From: Allobosea robiniae
Lineage (GTDB): Bacteria; Pseudomonadota; Alphaproteobacteria; Rhizobiales; Beijerinckiaceae
Direction: 5' to 3'
DNA: 64,000 bases
Assembly: GCF_900102525.1 (NCBI RefSeq)
Contig: NZ_FNBZ01000005.1
Span: 62,001-126,000, forward strand
How positions within the stretch are numbered: position 1 is the stretch's first letter; each line of letters opens with the position of its first letter. Both the position numbers and the translations under genes were made by a program. The notes beneath the pieces are model-generated. The model ran no database searches. It saw only the letters and a list, made by a program, of their open reading frames with translations, and was not told the DNA's origin. Positions 1 to 8,160 of the stretch are shown here, piece after piece.

Positions 1-1136
1 TGGGCGTGGTCGCGGAAATCGCCGACCATGTCCTCGTCATGCGCCGCGGCCGCGCGATCGAGCAGGGCACGGTCCACGAGGTCTTCTCCAACCCGCGCGA
101 CGCCTATACCCGCAGCCTGATCGCGGCGGCACCGAGCCTCGTCGGCAAGCTCGCGGACGGCACCATTCCCGCGCGCGGCGTCGAGGGTGTGCCGCTTTCC
201 TTCCGCGGCGATGCGCCGGTGCTGGAGGTGCGCGACCTCTCGGTCCGCTTCCCCTCGCGCGGCGGCCTGTTCGGCCGGCTCAAGGGCGAGGTCCATGCGG
301 TCGAGCAGGTCTCCTTCGCCATCGGCAAGGGGGAGACGCTCGGCCTCGTCGGCGAATCCGGCTCCGGCAAATCGACCATCGGCAAGGCGATCATCGATCT
401 GGCCCCGCGCCATTCCGGCGAGATCACCGTCGCCGGCCGCCGCATCGACTATGCCGACCCACGCAGCCTCGCGAGCTTGCGCCGCGATGTGCAGATGATC
501 TTCCAGGACCCGTTCGGCTCGCTCGACACCCGCCAGAGCATCGGCTCGGCGATCATCGAGCCCATGCAGGTCCACGGCATCGCCTCCGGCAAGGAGGCGC
601 GCGCCAAGATGGAATGGCTATTGGAGCGCGTCGGGCTCGATCCGGCCCGCGCCACGAGCCTGCCGCACGAATTCTCGGGCGGGCAGCGCCAGCGCATCTG
701 CATCGCCCGGGCGCTCGCGATGTCGCCGAAGCTGATCATCGCCGACGAGGCCGTCTCGGCGCTCGACGTCGCGATCAAGGCGCAGATCATCGACCTGATG
801 ATCGACCTGCAGAAGGAATTCGAGGTCTCCTATCTCTTCATCAGCCACGACATGGCGGCGGTCGAGCGCATCTGCGACCGCGTCGCAGTGATGTATTTCG
901 GCGAGATCGTCGAGATCGGCGCGCGCGACGACGTGATCGGCCGGCCCGGCCACGGCTATACGCAGCGGCTCCTCTCGGCGATCCCGATCACCCATCCCGA
1001 CCAGCGCAGCGCCCGGCCGCCCCAGCGCGTCGACGCCACGCCGCCGCGCAGCCCGATGAAGCCCGTCGGCTACCGCCCGCCACCGCAGAGCTGGGAGATG
1101 ATGGCTGAGGGCCATTTCATCCGCCGGGCGAGCTAG
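1..1136 (+). CDS. Peptide/opine-type ABC transporter ATP-binding protein, tandem ATPase (5' end outside window)
   Basis: The open frame runs in from the left edge, with the first full codon at 3 and no credible start inside the window. The first ~45 residues (EIADHVLVMRRGRAIEQG and the following DAYTRSLIAAAPS) are the tail of one oligopeptide-type ATPase. A second complete ATPase follows: Walker A GESGSGKST at about nt 350, signature FSGGQRQRICIARAL at about nt 675, Walker B LIIADEAVSALD at about nt 735, then a switch histidine in ISHD. This is the DppD-DppF fused layout seen in many Rhizobiales peptide, nickel or opine importers. It would energise uptake through inner-membrane permeases that must lie upstream. 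The MmgE/PrpD gene follows after 25 bp and a family 5 binding protein after that, so all three probably form one operon. The substrate cannot be told from sequence. Confidence 0.93.
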   Translation, partial: GVVAEIADHVLVMRRGRAIEQGTVHEVFSNPRDAYTRSLIAAAPSLVGKLADGTIPARGVEGVPLSFRGDAPVLEVRDLSVRFPSRGGLFGRLKGEVHAVEQVSFAIGKGETLGLVGESGSGKSTIGKAIIDLAPRHSGEITVAGRRIDYADPRSLASLRRDVQMIFQDPFGSLDTRQSIGSAIIEPMQVHGIASGKEARAKMEWLLERVGLDPARATSLPHEFSGGQRQRICIARALAMSPKLIIADEAVSALDVAIKAQIIDLMIDLQKEFEVSYLFISHDMAAVERICDRVAVMYFGEIVEIGARDDVIGRPGHGYTQRLLSAIPITHPDQRSARPPQRVDATPPRSPMKPVGYRPPPQSWEMMAEGHFIRRAS

Positions 1137-1161
1137 TCATCCAGGAGCCGGAACGCGAACC

Positions 1162-2514
1162 ATGCACGCCATCGAGGAACTCGCCGCCTTCGTCGCCGAC
1201 CACCCTGAGGGCGCCCTGCCGGAGGCGGCACAGGAAAGCGCCTCGCTCCTGGTCGCGGATCTGATCGGGGCCACCGCCGCAGGGCTCGATTCACGGCTCG
1301 CCATCGCCGCCCGAGCCGCCGCCGAACAGCTCTACGGCTCCGGCCCGGCCGGCATCTGGCTGACCGGCAGCAAGCTCAGTGTCGCTGGCGCCGCCATGGC
1401 CAATGCGGCAGCGGCGAGCGCACTCGATATCGACGACGGCCATCGCGGCGCCGCCGGCCATGCCGGGGCCGGCGTCATCCCGGCCGCCTTCGCCGTCGGC
1501 CAGGCGCTCGACGCCTCCGACGCGCGCATCTTCGACGCGATCGCGCTCGGCTACGACGTCGCGCTCCGGGTCGCGACATCGCGGCCGACGCCGACGATCG
1601 AGACCTATAGCAGCGGCCGCTGGGTGAATTACGGCGTTGCCGCCGCGGCCGGGCGCCTGCTCGGGCTCGACGCCGCGGCGCTCGCCCATGCCATGGCGAT
1701 CGCCGGGGCCGAAGGTCCGATCAGCTATCCGATGGGCACCTCGAAATACCAGGGCAGCACGGTGAAGGAGGTCATCCCGCCGGCCGTCGTCGCCGGGCTG
1801 ACCGGCGCCTACCGGGCGCGCGCCGGCGCGACCGGTCCGCGCGACCTGCTCGACCGCGACGACCGTTTTACCCGCAGCGTGCTGACGGGCGGGCTCGGCG
1901 AACGCTGGTGGCTGCAGGATTGCTACCTCAAGCCCTATGCCTGCTGCCGCTACATGCATGCCGCCGTCGATGCCATCCTCGCCTTGCGCGAGCCGGGCAA
2001 ACCGATCCTGTCGCTGCGGATCGAGACTTTTCCGCGCGGGCTTGGCCTCGCCAACGAGCGGGCACCGCAGACGCTCGAAGGGGGACAGTACAGCTATTAT
2101 TTCAGCTGCGCTCTGGCAGCGATCCATGGCGCCGCCGCCTTGCAGCCGGTCGATCCCGCGCATCTGCGCGATCCGCAGGTGCTCGAACTCGCCGCCCGGA
2201 TCGAGCTTTCGGCGCATGATGATTTCGCCGCCGCGTTCCCCAAGAGCACGCCCTGCCGCGTGATCATCGACCAGGGCGAGGGTCCGCGCAGCCTGAGCGT
2301 GCCCTACCCGCTCGGCGACGTCGCCAATCCGATGAACCGCGCGCAGGTCACCGAGAAATTCCGGCGCATCGGCGCGGCGAGCGTCGCGCCCGACTGGCAG
2401 GACGCGATCCTGACCGCGCTCGACGGTCTCACGCATGCCGGCTTCCGGCCACTTTTCGCCGCGCTTGGCACGCAGCCGGCGCGGCTGCGACTGGTTTCAA
2501 CAGGGGAAGGCTAA
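1162..2514 (+). CDS. MmgE/PrpD family protein
   Basis: 450 aa, cytoplasmic, with no signal peptide. The N-terminal helical domain carries the family's ALDIDDGHRGAAGHAGAG stretch (about residues 90-107), where DDxH and HxG lie near the predicted active site. The C-terminal alpha/beta part has the usual YPLGDVANPMNR-type segment. Known members are 2-methylcitrate dehydratase (PrpD) and aconitate decarboxylase. Family members beside peptide or opine transporters commonly act on unidentified hydroxy-acid substrates. No prpB or prpC lies nearby, so methylcitrate cycle function is unlikely. The next gene starts 3 bp after the stop, and its Shine-Dalgarno (GGGGAAGG) lies inside this gene's end, implying translational coupling. 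Exact reaction unknown. Confidence 0.9.
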   Translation: MHAIEELAAFVADHPEGALPEAAQESASLLVADLIGATAAGLDSRLAIAARAAAEQLYGSGPAGIWLTGSKLSVAGAAMANAAAASALDIDDGHRGAAGHAGAGVIPAAFAVGQALDASDARIFDAIALGYDVALRVATSRPTPTIETYSSGRWVNYGVAAAAGRLLGLDAAALAHAMAIAGAEGPISYPMGTSKYQGSTVKEVIPPAVVAGLTGAYRARAGATGPRDLLDRDDRFTRSVLTGGLGERWWLQDCYLKPYACCRYMHAAVDAILALREPGKPILSLRIETFPRGLGLANERAPQTLEGGQYSYYFSCALAAIHGAAALQPVDPAHLRDPQVLELAARIELSAHDDFAAAFPKSTPCRVIIDQGEGPRSLSVPYPLGDVANPMNRAQVTEKFRRIGAASVAPDWQDAILTALDGLTHAGFRPLFAALGTQPARLRLVSTGEG

Positions 2515-2516
2515 CA

Positions 2517-4082
2517 ATGAAAAACACCACATTCACAAAAGCTGGACTTCTCGCCGGCGTCCTCGGCTTCGGCCTGCTGGCATCGATGCCAGCCTTCGCC
2601 GCGAAGACCGAGCTCACTCTGGGTGCTGCCGCCGTCGATGTCGGCACGCTCGATCCGCATTACGCCAGCAGCACCTCGGACCGCATCCTCTCGGCCTGGA
2701 TCTTCGGCGGGCTTGTCCGCTTCGCCCCGGGCTCGACCGACCCGGCCACGATCGAGGCCGATCTCGCCGAGAGCTGGCAGGCGAGCGACGACCGCCTCGT
2801 CTGGACCTTCAAATTGCGCCCCGGCGTGAAATGGCAGCATGGCTATGGCGATGTCACCGCCGACGACGTCGTGTTCAGCCTCGACAAGGCACGCGATCCC
2901 AAGCGCTCGGCCTTCGCCAGCGACTATGCCGCCTTCCAGAAGGTCGAGGCGGTCGATCCGCAGACGGTCCGCATCACGCTGTCGAACCGCGTGCCGAGCC
3001 TGCTCGGCCTGCTCACCAACTATGCCGGCGGCTTCATCATCTCGAAGAAGGCCTTCGAGGAGCGCGGCGAGAACTTCCGGCGCAATCCCGTCGGCTTCGG
3101 GCCGTTCGCGCTCGAAGCGATCACCCCCGGCCAGGCCGTGACCTTCAAGGCGAACGACGCCTATTTCCGCGACAAGCCCAAGCTCAGCAAGATCACCTAC
3201 CGCTTCCTCAACAACAACGCCGCGCGCGACCTCGCCTTCGTCGCGGGCGAGGTCGATGCGGCGACCGGCCTCGCCGACCAGCGCTGGCTGCAGCGCACGC
3301 TCGCCAATCCCGGCGTGGTCGTCGACAGCTTCGACCCGGCCGAGCTGACGACGCTCAGCGTCAACGTGACGAAGCCGCCCTTCGACAACATCAAGGTTCG
3401 CCAGGCTCTCGCCCATGCGATCGATGCGCCCAAGATCGCCCAGTATCGCGGCCCCCGCTTCACCCGCGCCGGCAAATCCGCGATCCCCTCGAACAATCTC
3501 GGCTTCACCGAGGATGCCGGCGTCCTGCCGCATGATCCGGCCAAGGCCAAGGCGCTGCTGAAAGAGGCCGGATTCCCCAACGGCCTGACCGTGACCATGC
3601 TCGCCAGCCAGTTACCGAGCCTGGAATCGACGGCGCAGATCATTCAGGGGCAGGTTGCCGAAGCTGGCATTACGCTCAATCTTCAGCCGGTCGAGCACGC
3701 CACCTGGCACCAGATGATCCGCAAGGACCTGAGCCCGCTCGTCATGTACGGCGCCGCGCGCTTCCCGATCGCGGACAACTACCTGACGCAGTTCTACCAT
3801 TCGAAGAGCGCCATCGGCCAACCCGGGCAGGTCGTGAACTTCAGCCACTGCGACGTCGCCGACAAGCAGATCGAGGCGGCGCGCGGCGAGACCGATCCCA
3901 AGAAGCAGATCGCGCTCTGGCAGGAGGCGCAGAAGCTGATCATCGGCAATGTCTGCGTCATCCCGATCACCGAGACCGGGCAGGTCTGGGCTCGCCGGGA
4001 CAAGCTCAACTGGGGCTTCGACCTCAAGGGCTCGATGTCGCTCGGCCCGCTCGTGACCGAACAGACCCATTTCGTCGACTGA
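2517..4082 (+). CDS. ABC transporter substrate-binding protein, family 5 (peptide/opine type)
   Basis: 521 aa. A Sec signal peptide covers residues 1 to about 28 (hydrophobic LLAGVLGFGLLASMPAFA ending in AxA), so the mature protein is periplasmic. The mature part shows the SBP_bac_5 order: an early GTLDPHYASS segment, a LAESWQASDDRLVWTFKLRPGVKW block near residue 85 (family hallmark region), then VRQALAHAIDAPKIAQ near residue 298 and the C-terminal lobe. Length fits the family (500-550 aa). The ATG is preceded by GGGGAAGG. It probably delivers substrate to the transporter whose ATPase lies at the left edge. The nearby MmgE/PrpD and FAD oxidoreductase suggest an imported small organic acid or amino-acid conjugate. 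The ligand is not predictable. Confidence 0.92.
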   Translation: MKNTTFTKAGLLAGVLGFGLLASMPAFAAKTELTLGAAAVDVGTLDPHYASSTSDRILSAWIFGGLVRFAPGSTDPATIEADLAESWQASDDRLVWTFKLRPGVKWQHGYGDVTADDVVFSLDKARDPKRSAFASDYAAFQKVEAVDPQTVRITLSNRVPSLLGLLTNYAGGFIISKKAFEERGENFRRNPVGFGPFALEAITPGQAVTFKANDAYFRDKPKLSKITYRFLNNNAARDLAFVAGEVDAATGLADQRWLQRTLANPGVVVDSFDPAELTTLSVNVTKPPFDNIKVRQALAHAIDAPKIAQYRGPRFTRAGKSAIPSNNLGFTEDAGVLPHDPAKAKALLKEAGFPNGLTVTMLASQLPSLESTAQIIQGQVAEAGITLNLQPVEHATWHQMIRKDLSPLVMYGAARFPIADNYLTQFYHSKSAIGQPGQVVNFSHCDVADKQIEAARGETDPKKQIALWQEAQKLIIGNVCVIPITETGQVWARRDKLNWGFDLKGSMSLGPLVTEQTHFVD

Positions 4083-4089
4083 ACCGATC

Positions 4090-4113
4090 GGCCGCGCCCA
4101 TTCGGGCGTGGCC
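4090..4113 (+). terminator. GC-rich hairpin after the binding-protein gene
   Basis: Ten-base arms GGCCGCGCCC and GGGCGTGGCC around an ATTC loop pair fully except for one G-U wobble. The hairpin lies 7 bp after the stop and ends 21 bp before the next ATG. There is no U-tract, so it is either a weak intrinsic terminator or an mRNA-stabilising stem that keeps the abundant binding-protein message above that of the downstream gene. Confidence 0.5.
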
Positions 4114-4134
4114 CCCTCCATCTGCGGCCGAGCC

Positions 4135-5430
4135 ATGTCCAAGCTGACCTATCCGAACTACACCAACCATTGCGGCTGGAACGCGATGCTTCCCGCGCGT
4201 ACGCCGCAGGCCCCGCTGAGCGGGGACATCACCGTCGATTATGCCGTCGTCGGCGCCGGCTATACCGGAGTCGCGGCGGCCCGGCGCCTGCATGAGCTCG
4301 ACCCGCAGGCCCAGATCGTCCTGCTGGAGGCGACGACGGTCGGCGAAGGATCCTCGGCCCGCAATTCAGGCTTCACCGCCCCCGATGTCCTGCCTCGCAC
4401 GGCATCGATGGAGATGGCCGAGAAGGCCCGCAACCAGACCCGCCTCTTCACCGAAGCCTTCGACTGGCTGACCGGCATTCTCCGCGACAACGACATCTCC
4501 TGCGACATGCAAAAGGTCGGTTCGATCCGCACCGCCGCGACGGAGGCGGGCGAGGCTTCGCTGCGCAAGGTCGCGGACGTCGCCCGGGCCAACGACCTGC
4601 CGCACACGATCCTGAACCGGGCTGATATCCGCGAGCGGATCGGCGCCGATTACTATCGCTACGGCATCTACCTGCACGACACCTGGCTGCTGCAGCCGGC
4701 GGCGCTGATCCGCGGCCTCGCCGATGCGCTGCCGGGGGATGTCACGCTCCATGAAAACAGCCCGGTTCGCGAGATGCGCCGAGAAGGCTCCGATTGGCGC
4801 CTCGTCACCGAAGGCGGCTCCGTCCGCTGCCGGACGGTGGTCCTGGCCAATAACGGCTTCATCCCGAGGCTCGGCTTCCTGAAGTCAAGGATGGCGACGA
4901 TCTTCACCTATGCCGCCGTCACCGAAGCGGTGAAAGAGAGCGATATCGGGTATCTCGGCCAGTCCCCGGCCTGGGGCGTGCTGCCCTCGCACCGGCTCGG
5001 CACCACCTTGCGTCGCATCGGCCGCGACCGGCTCATGGTTCGCTCGCTCTATGCCCATGATCAGGAAATCGCACAGGCCACGGCGGTGCGGGAACTGCGC
5101 GATCGCTTCCACCGCCGCTGGCCCGGGCTGCGGCATGTCGATTTCGAGTTCGTCTGGGGCGGGACGACGGCCTTCACCATGAACGGCGCGCCCTGGTGGG
5201 GGAAGATCGAGGACGGGCTCTATGCCTCGGGCGGCTGCAATGGCAGCGGCATCGCCAAGGGCACGATGCTCGGCCGCAAGCTCGCCGATCTGATCCGTGG
5301 CGTCGGTACGCCCGGCGAGGTCGAGGCGGTCATGGGCGCGGCAAGCTGGATCGCGCCCGAGCCGTTCCGGTCGATCGGCTTCCAGATCATCTCGGCGCTG
5401 GAAAGCCGCAAGGCGGGGCTGGAGGCCTGA
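4135..5430 (+). CDS. FAD-dependent oxidoreductase (DAO/glycine oxidase-like)
   Basis: 431 aa from the ATG at 4135 (MSKLTYPNYTNHC). An in-frame GTG at 4108 lies inside the preceding hairpin and is unlikely to be the start. The dinucleotide-binding motif reads VVGAGYTGVAAARRLHEL (about residues 39-56), followed by the GEGSSARNSGF flavin-contact segment typical of the DadA/PuuB/glycine oxidase superfamily. A C-terminal GGCNGSGIAKGTMLGRKLA segment completes the FAD site. Members oxidise amines or amino acids with oxygen or a quinone. The gene follows a peptide-type importer and MmgE/PrpD on the same strand, which suggests oxidation of the imported compound. Substrate unknown. The RNB ribonuclease follows after 26 bp. 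Confidence 0.9.
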   Translation: MSKLTYPNYTNHCGWNAMLPARTPQAPLSGDITVDYAVVGAGYTGVAAARRLHELDPQAQIVLLEATTVGEGSSARNSGFTAPDVLPRTASMEMAEKARNQTRLFTEAFDWLTGILRDNDISCDMQKVGSIRTAATEAGEASLRKVADVARANDLPHTILNRADIRERIGADYYRYGIYLHDTWLLQPAALIRGLADALPGDVTLHENSPVREMRREGSDWRLVTEGGSVRCRTVVLANNGFIPRLGFLKSRMATIFTYAAVTEAVKESDIGYLGQSPAWGVLPSHRLGTTLRRIGRDRLMVRSLYAHDQEIAQATAVRELRDRFHRRWPGLRHVDFEFVWGGTTAFTMNGAPWWGKIEDGLYASGGCNGSGIAKGTMLGRKLADLIRGVGTPGEVEAVMGAASWIAPEPFRSIGFQIISALESRKAGLEA

Positions 5431-5456
5431 CGATTGTTCCGGTAACCCGGTAGACG

Positions 5457-6842
5457 ATGAAGACCCTGATCGACTCCACCCATGCGCTGATCGGCGGGCT
5501 GGCCGCGATCCGCCGGCAATTCAACGTTCCCGAGCAGTTTCCGCCCGCGGTCCTCGCGGCAGCCGACAGCGCGGCCCGGCGCCAGCCAACCGCGCATGCC
5601 GATCGCACGGACCGGCCGTTCGTCACGCTCGACCCGGCGACCTCGACGGATCTCGACCAGGCCTTCATGATCGAGCGCAGCGGCAACGACCTGCTGCTGC
5701 ATTACGCCATCGCCGATGTCGCCTGGTTCGTCGGGGATGGCGATGCGATCGACCGGGAAGCCTGGCAGCGCGGCACCACGATCTACCTGCCGGACGGCCG
5801 GGCCGGACTGTACCCGCCTGTTCTCGCCGAAGGAGCCGCGAGCCTGCTGCCCGCTGTCGCCCGGCCGGCCGTGATCTTCACGACCCGGATCGACGGGGAT
5901 GGCAATGCCCGCCTGGACGGTGCCGAGCGCGCCATCATCCGCAGCAGCGCCAAGCTCGCCTATGATACGGTCAAGGCTTCGGACCTGCCTGCCGATTTCG
6001 ATGAGCTGGCCCGCCGCATCGAGGCTGCCGAGAGCCGGCGCGGCGCAGCGCGCGTGGACCCGCCCGAGCAGGAGGTCGATGCTCTCGGAGACGGCCGCTA
6101 CCAATTGCTCTTTCGCCCGCGCCTGCGCTCCGAGGAGCAGAACGCGACCCTGTCGCTGGCCAGCAACATCGCCATCGCAGACGCGCTCCTGGCAGCCCGG
6201 ACCGGCCTGTTCCGGGTCATGCCCGAGCCGGACGAGCAGGCCGTGCAGCGCCTGCGCCAGAGCGCGCGGGCACTGGGGCTGTCCTGGCCTGAGATGGAAA
6301 CGCTCGTCCAGTTCGAGAAGAAGCTCGATCCCGCCGACAGCAGGCACGCGGCCTTCATGCTGGCGGTGCGCAGGGCCAGCGGCGGGGCGAGCTATGTGCC
6401 CTATCGCGACGGCATCGTGCCCTGGCATGCCCCGATGGCGGCGACCTATGCGCATGCGACGGCGCCGCTGCGACGCCTCGCGGACCGCTATGTCGTGCGT
6501 GCCGCGCTCGCGGTCGCCAACGGCCAGCCGGTGCCGCCGGAGGTATCGGCCGCGTTCGAGGAGCTGCCGGCGGTGATGGCGCGGGCCGATGCGCGCGACG
6601 GCCAGATCGACCGGAACGTGATCGATCTGGCCGAGGCCCTGATGCTTCAAGGCAGCGAGGGCACCACCTTCGATGCGGTGGTGACCGACGCGGACGAGCA
6701 CGGCCTGCGCATCCAGCTCTGCGAGTTGCCCATCGTCGCACGGGTTCGCGGGCCGGGCGAGAAGCCGGGCGACAGGATAAGGATCAAGCTGACATCAGCC
6801 GATCCGCTGCAGCGCAGGATCATCTTCGAACGCGCGGGCTGA
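5457..6842 (+). CDS. RNB domain-containing ribonuclease (RNase II/R family, compact form)
   Basis: 461 aa, shorter than RNase II (about 640) or RNase R (about 800) because the N-terminal cold-shock domains are missing. The RNB active-site segment reads VTLDPATSTDLDQAF at about residues 57-71. It keeps three of the four acidic residues of the RNase II centre, with Gln at the place of the last Asp, as I recall for the compact actinobacterial/alphaproteobacterial subgroup. A later APLRRLADRY segment (about residue 335) matches the conserved RNA-binding end of RNB. The last ~60 residues look like a small beta-rich OB/S1-like tail. Predicted to degrade RNA 3' to 5' in the cytoplasm. It lies 26 bp behind the oxidoreductase but is probably unrelated in function. 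Confidence 0.88.
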   Translation: MKTLIDSTHALIGGLAAIRRQFNVPEQFPPAVLAAADSAARRQPTAHADRTDRPFVTLDPATSTDLDQAFMIERSGNDLLLHYAIADVAWFVGDGDAIDREAWQRGTTIYLPDGRAGLYPPVLAEGAASLLPAVARPAVIFTTRIDGDGNARLDGAERAIIRSSAKLAYDTVKASDLPADFDELARRIEAAESRRGAARVDPPEQEVDALGDGRYQLLFRPRLRSEEQNATLSLASNIAIADALLAARTGLFRVMPEPDEQAVQRLRQSARALGLSWPEMETLVQFEKKLDPADSRHAAFMLAVRRASGGASYVPYRDGIVPWHAPMAATYAHATAPLRRLADRYVVRAALAVANGQPVPPEVSAAFEELPAVMARADARDGQIDRNVIDLAEALMLQGSEGTTFDAVVTDADEHGLRIQLCELPIVARVRGPGEKPGDRIRIKLTSADPLQRRIIFERAG

Positions 6843-6864
6843 CCCGGCATCATCGCGCGATGTT

Positions 6865-7488
6865 CTAACGCTTGGCCCAGGTAGAAACCGCCCCGGCCAT
6901 GGTCGCGAGATGATCGGCGGCTGAAAAGCCGGACACCCGCTTGCGGGGCTTCAGATCATGGTCGCCATCCTCCAGCCACAGGATGTCGATCTCAGGCGAA
7001 AGCCCGTAGGTCGGGACCTCCTCGCGGGTGCCGAACTCGTCCCGCGTTCCCTGCACGATCAGCGTCGGGGTCTTTAGCTCGGCGAGGTGCGCGGTTCGCA
7101 ATTGCCCGGGCTTGCCGGGCGGATGGAAGGGATAGCCGAGGCACAGAAGGCCACGGATCCGGCCCTGCGCGAACAGCTCGTCGGCCACCATGCTCGCGAC
7201 GCGGCCTCCCATCGACTTGCCGCCGATGATCAGCGGCCCCGTCGCGCCGAGCGCATCGACGGCGGCGATGTATTGGGGATTGAGCTTTTCGGCGCGCGGC
7301 GGCGGGGTCCGTGCCGTACCGGCCCGCCGCGCCGCCATGTAGTCGAACTCGAAGCGGGCCACGCGAAAACCGGCCCCGGCCAGCGCTTCTGCAGCCGCCG
7401 TCATCGAGGCCGAGTCCATCGGCGCCCCCGCTCCATGCGCCAGCAGGAGGGTGACATCAGCCTTCTCGGGACCGTCGAAAAGAAACAT
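6865..7488 (-). CDS. Alpha/beta hydrolase, KANL3/Tex30-like
   Basis: 207 aa with the compact alpha/beta-hydrolase core of the KANL3/TEX30 type. The N-terminal strand and oxyanion segment is LLLAHGAGAPMDSASM (about residues 14-29). The nucleophile elbow is GGKSMGGRVAS (about residues 87-97), and a final GDHDL near residue 175 supplies the likely catalytic His. A segment LIVQGTRDEFGT carries the likely acid. No signal peptide, so cytoplasmic. The gene points away from the marR operon and shares a 192 bp intergenic region with it. Substrate unknown; bacterial members are usually annotated as dienelactone hydrolase-like without proof. Confidence 0.87.
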   Translation of the reverse strand: MFLFDGPEKADVTLLLAHGAGAPMDSASMTAAAEALAGAGFRVARFEFDYMAARRAGTARTPPPRAEKLNPQYIAAVDALGATGPLIIGGKSMGGRVASMVADELFAQGRIRGLLCLGYPFHPPGKPGQLRTAHLAELKTPTLIVQGTRDEFGTREEVPTYGLSPEIDILWLEDGDHDLKPRKRVSGFSAADHLATMAGAVSTWAKR

Positions 7489-7644
7489 GGCGCTGTCCTG
7501 CTTCGGCGAGCCTTAGGGCCGGGCTGCCGCACGCCAACCTAGTCCAACAGCCCTGCCGCGTCGAAAGCTTCCTGGCAACCGGCGGCAGGTTTGCCGGCGC
7601 CTCGTCAAGGCGTCGGGTGCGCATCGGACCTGCCAAAGCTCGCG

Positions 7645-7691
7645 TTGACCCCTCGTCAGCCGAATTTTATATAGATGCTTATGATCAGCAT
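7645..7691 (+). promoter_or_regulatory. Sigma-70-type promoter and overlapping palindrome at marR start
   Basis: TTGACC at 7645-7650 and TATATA at 7668-7673 are spaced by 17 bp, a near-consensus housekeeping promoter. Directly after it lies the inverted repeat ATGCT-TATGATC-AGCAT (7675-7691), a plausible operator for the MarR protein encoded here. The expected transcription start (about 7680) falls on or beside the ATG at 7681, so the message may be leaderless. Confidence 0.6.
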
Positions 7692-8160
7692 GCCTAAGAC
7701 CCCGCCGCCGACCGTGGGCTTCCTGCTCCACGACGTCGCGCGCCTCCTGCGCAAGCGCTTCGAGCAGCATGCGCGCGATTCCGGGCTGACCCGTTCCCAG
7801 TGGCAGGTGCTGGCCTATCTCGACCAGAATGCCGGCATCCAGCAGGGCGCCCTGGCCGAGCTGATGGATGTCGAGCCGATCACCGTCGGGCGCATCCTCG
7901 ACAAGCTCGAAAGCTGCGGCCTGGCGGAACGCCGCCCGCACGCCACCGATCGCCGCATCTGGCAGCTCTACCTCACCGAGAAGGCCAGGCCGAAGCTGAC
8001 GGAACTCCGCGCGCTCGGCGACGTCACACGGTCCGAGGCCTTCGGCGCGATTTCAGCCGTCGATCGCGAGCAGCTTCTCGCGACGCTGGGGCAGATGAAA
8101 GCGAATCTCACGGCCGCCTGCCAGATGCCGGTGGCCGAAAGGCAGGCCCACCATGGATGA
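7681..8160 (+). CDS. MarR family transcriptional regulator
   Basis: About 159 aa. The winged-helix core covers residues ~30-100: LTRSQWQVLAYLDQN, then the recognition region LAELMDVEPITVGRILDKLE, then the wing ERRPHATDRRIWQLYLT with the usual D-R pair. Three in-frame ATGs (7675, 7681, 7690) are possible. The promoter -10 at 7668-7673 would place the RNA start near 7680, which excludes 7675 and favours 7681 or 7690. The stop overlaps the start of the HlyD/EmrA gene (8153), and the EmrB pump follows. This is the classical MarR-EmrA-EmrB arrangement, so the protein probably represses the operon and is released by a pump substrate. Confidence 0.92.
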   Translation: MISMPKTPPPTVGFLLHDVARLLRKRFEQHARDSGLTRSQWQVLAYLDQNAGIQQGALAELMDVEPITVGRILDKLESCGLAERRPHATDRRIWQLYLTEKARPKLTELRALGDVTRSEAFGAISAVDREQLLATLGQMKANLTAACQMPVAERQAHHG

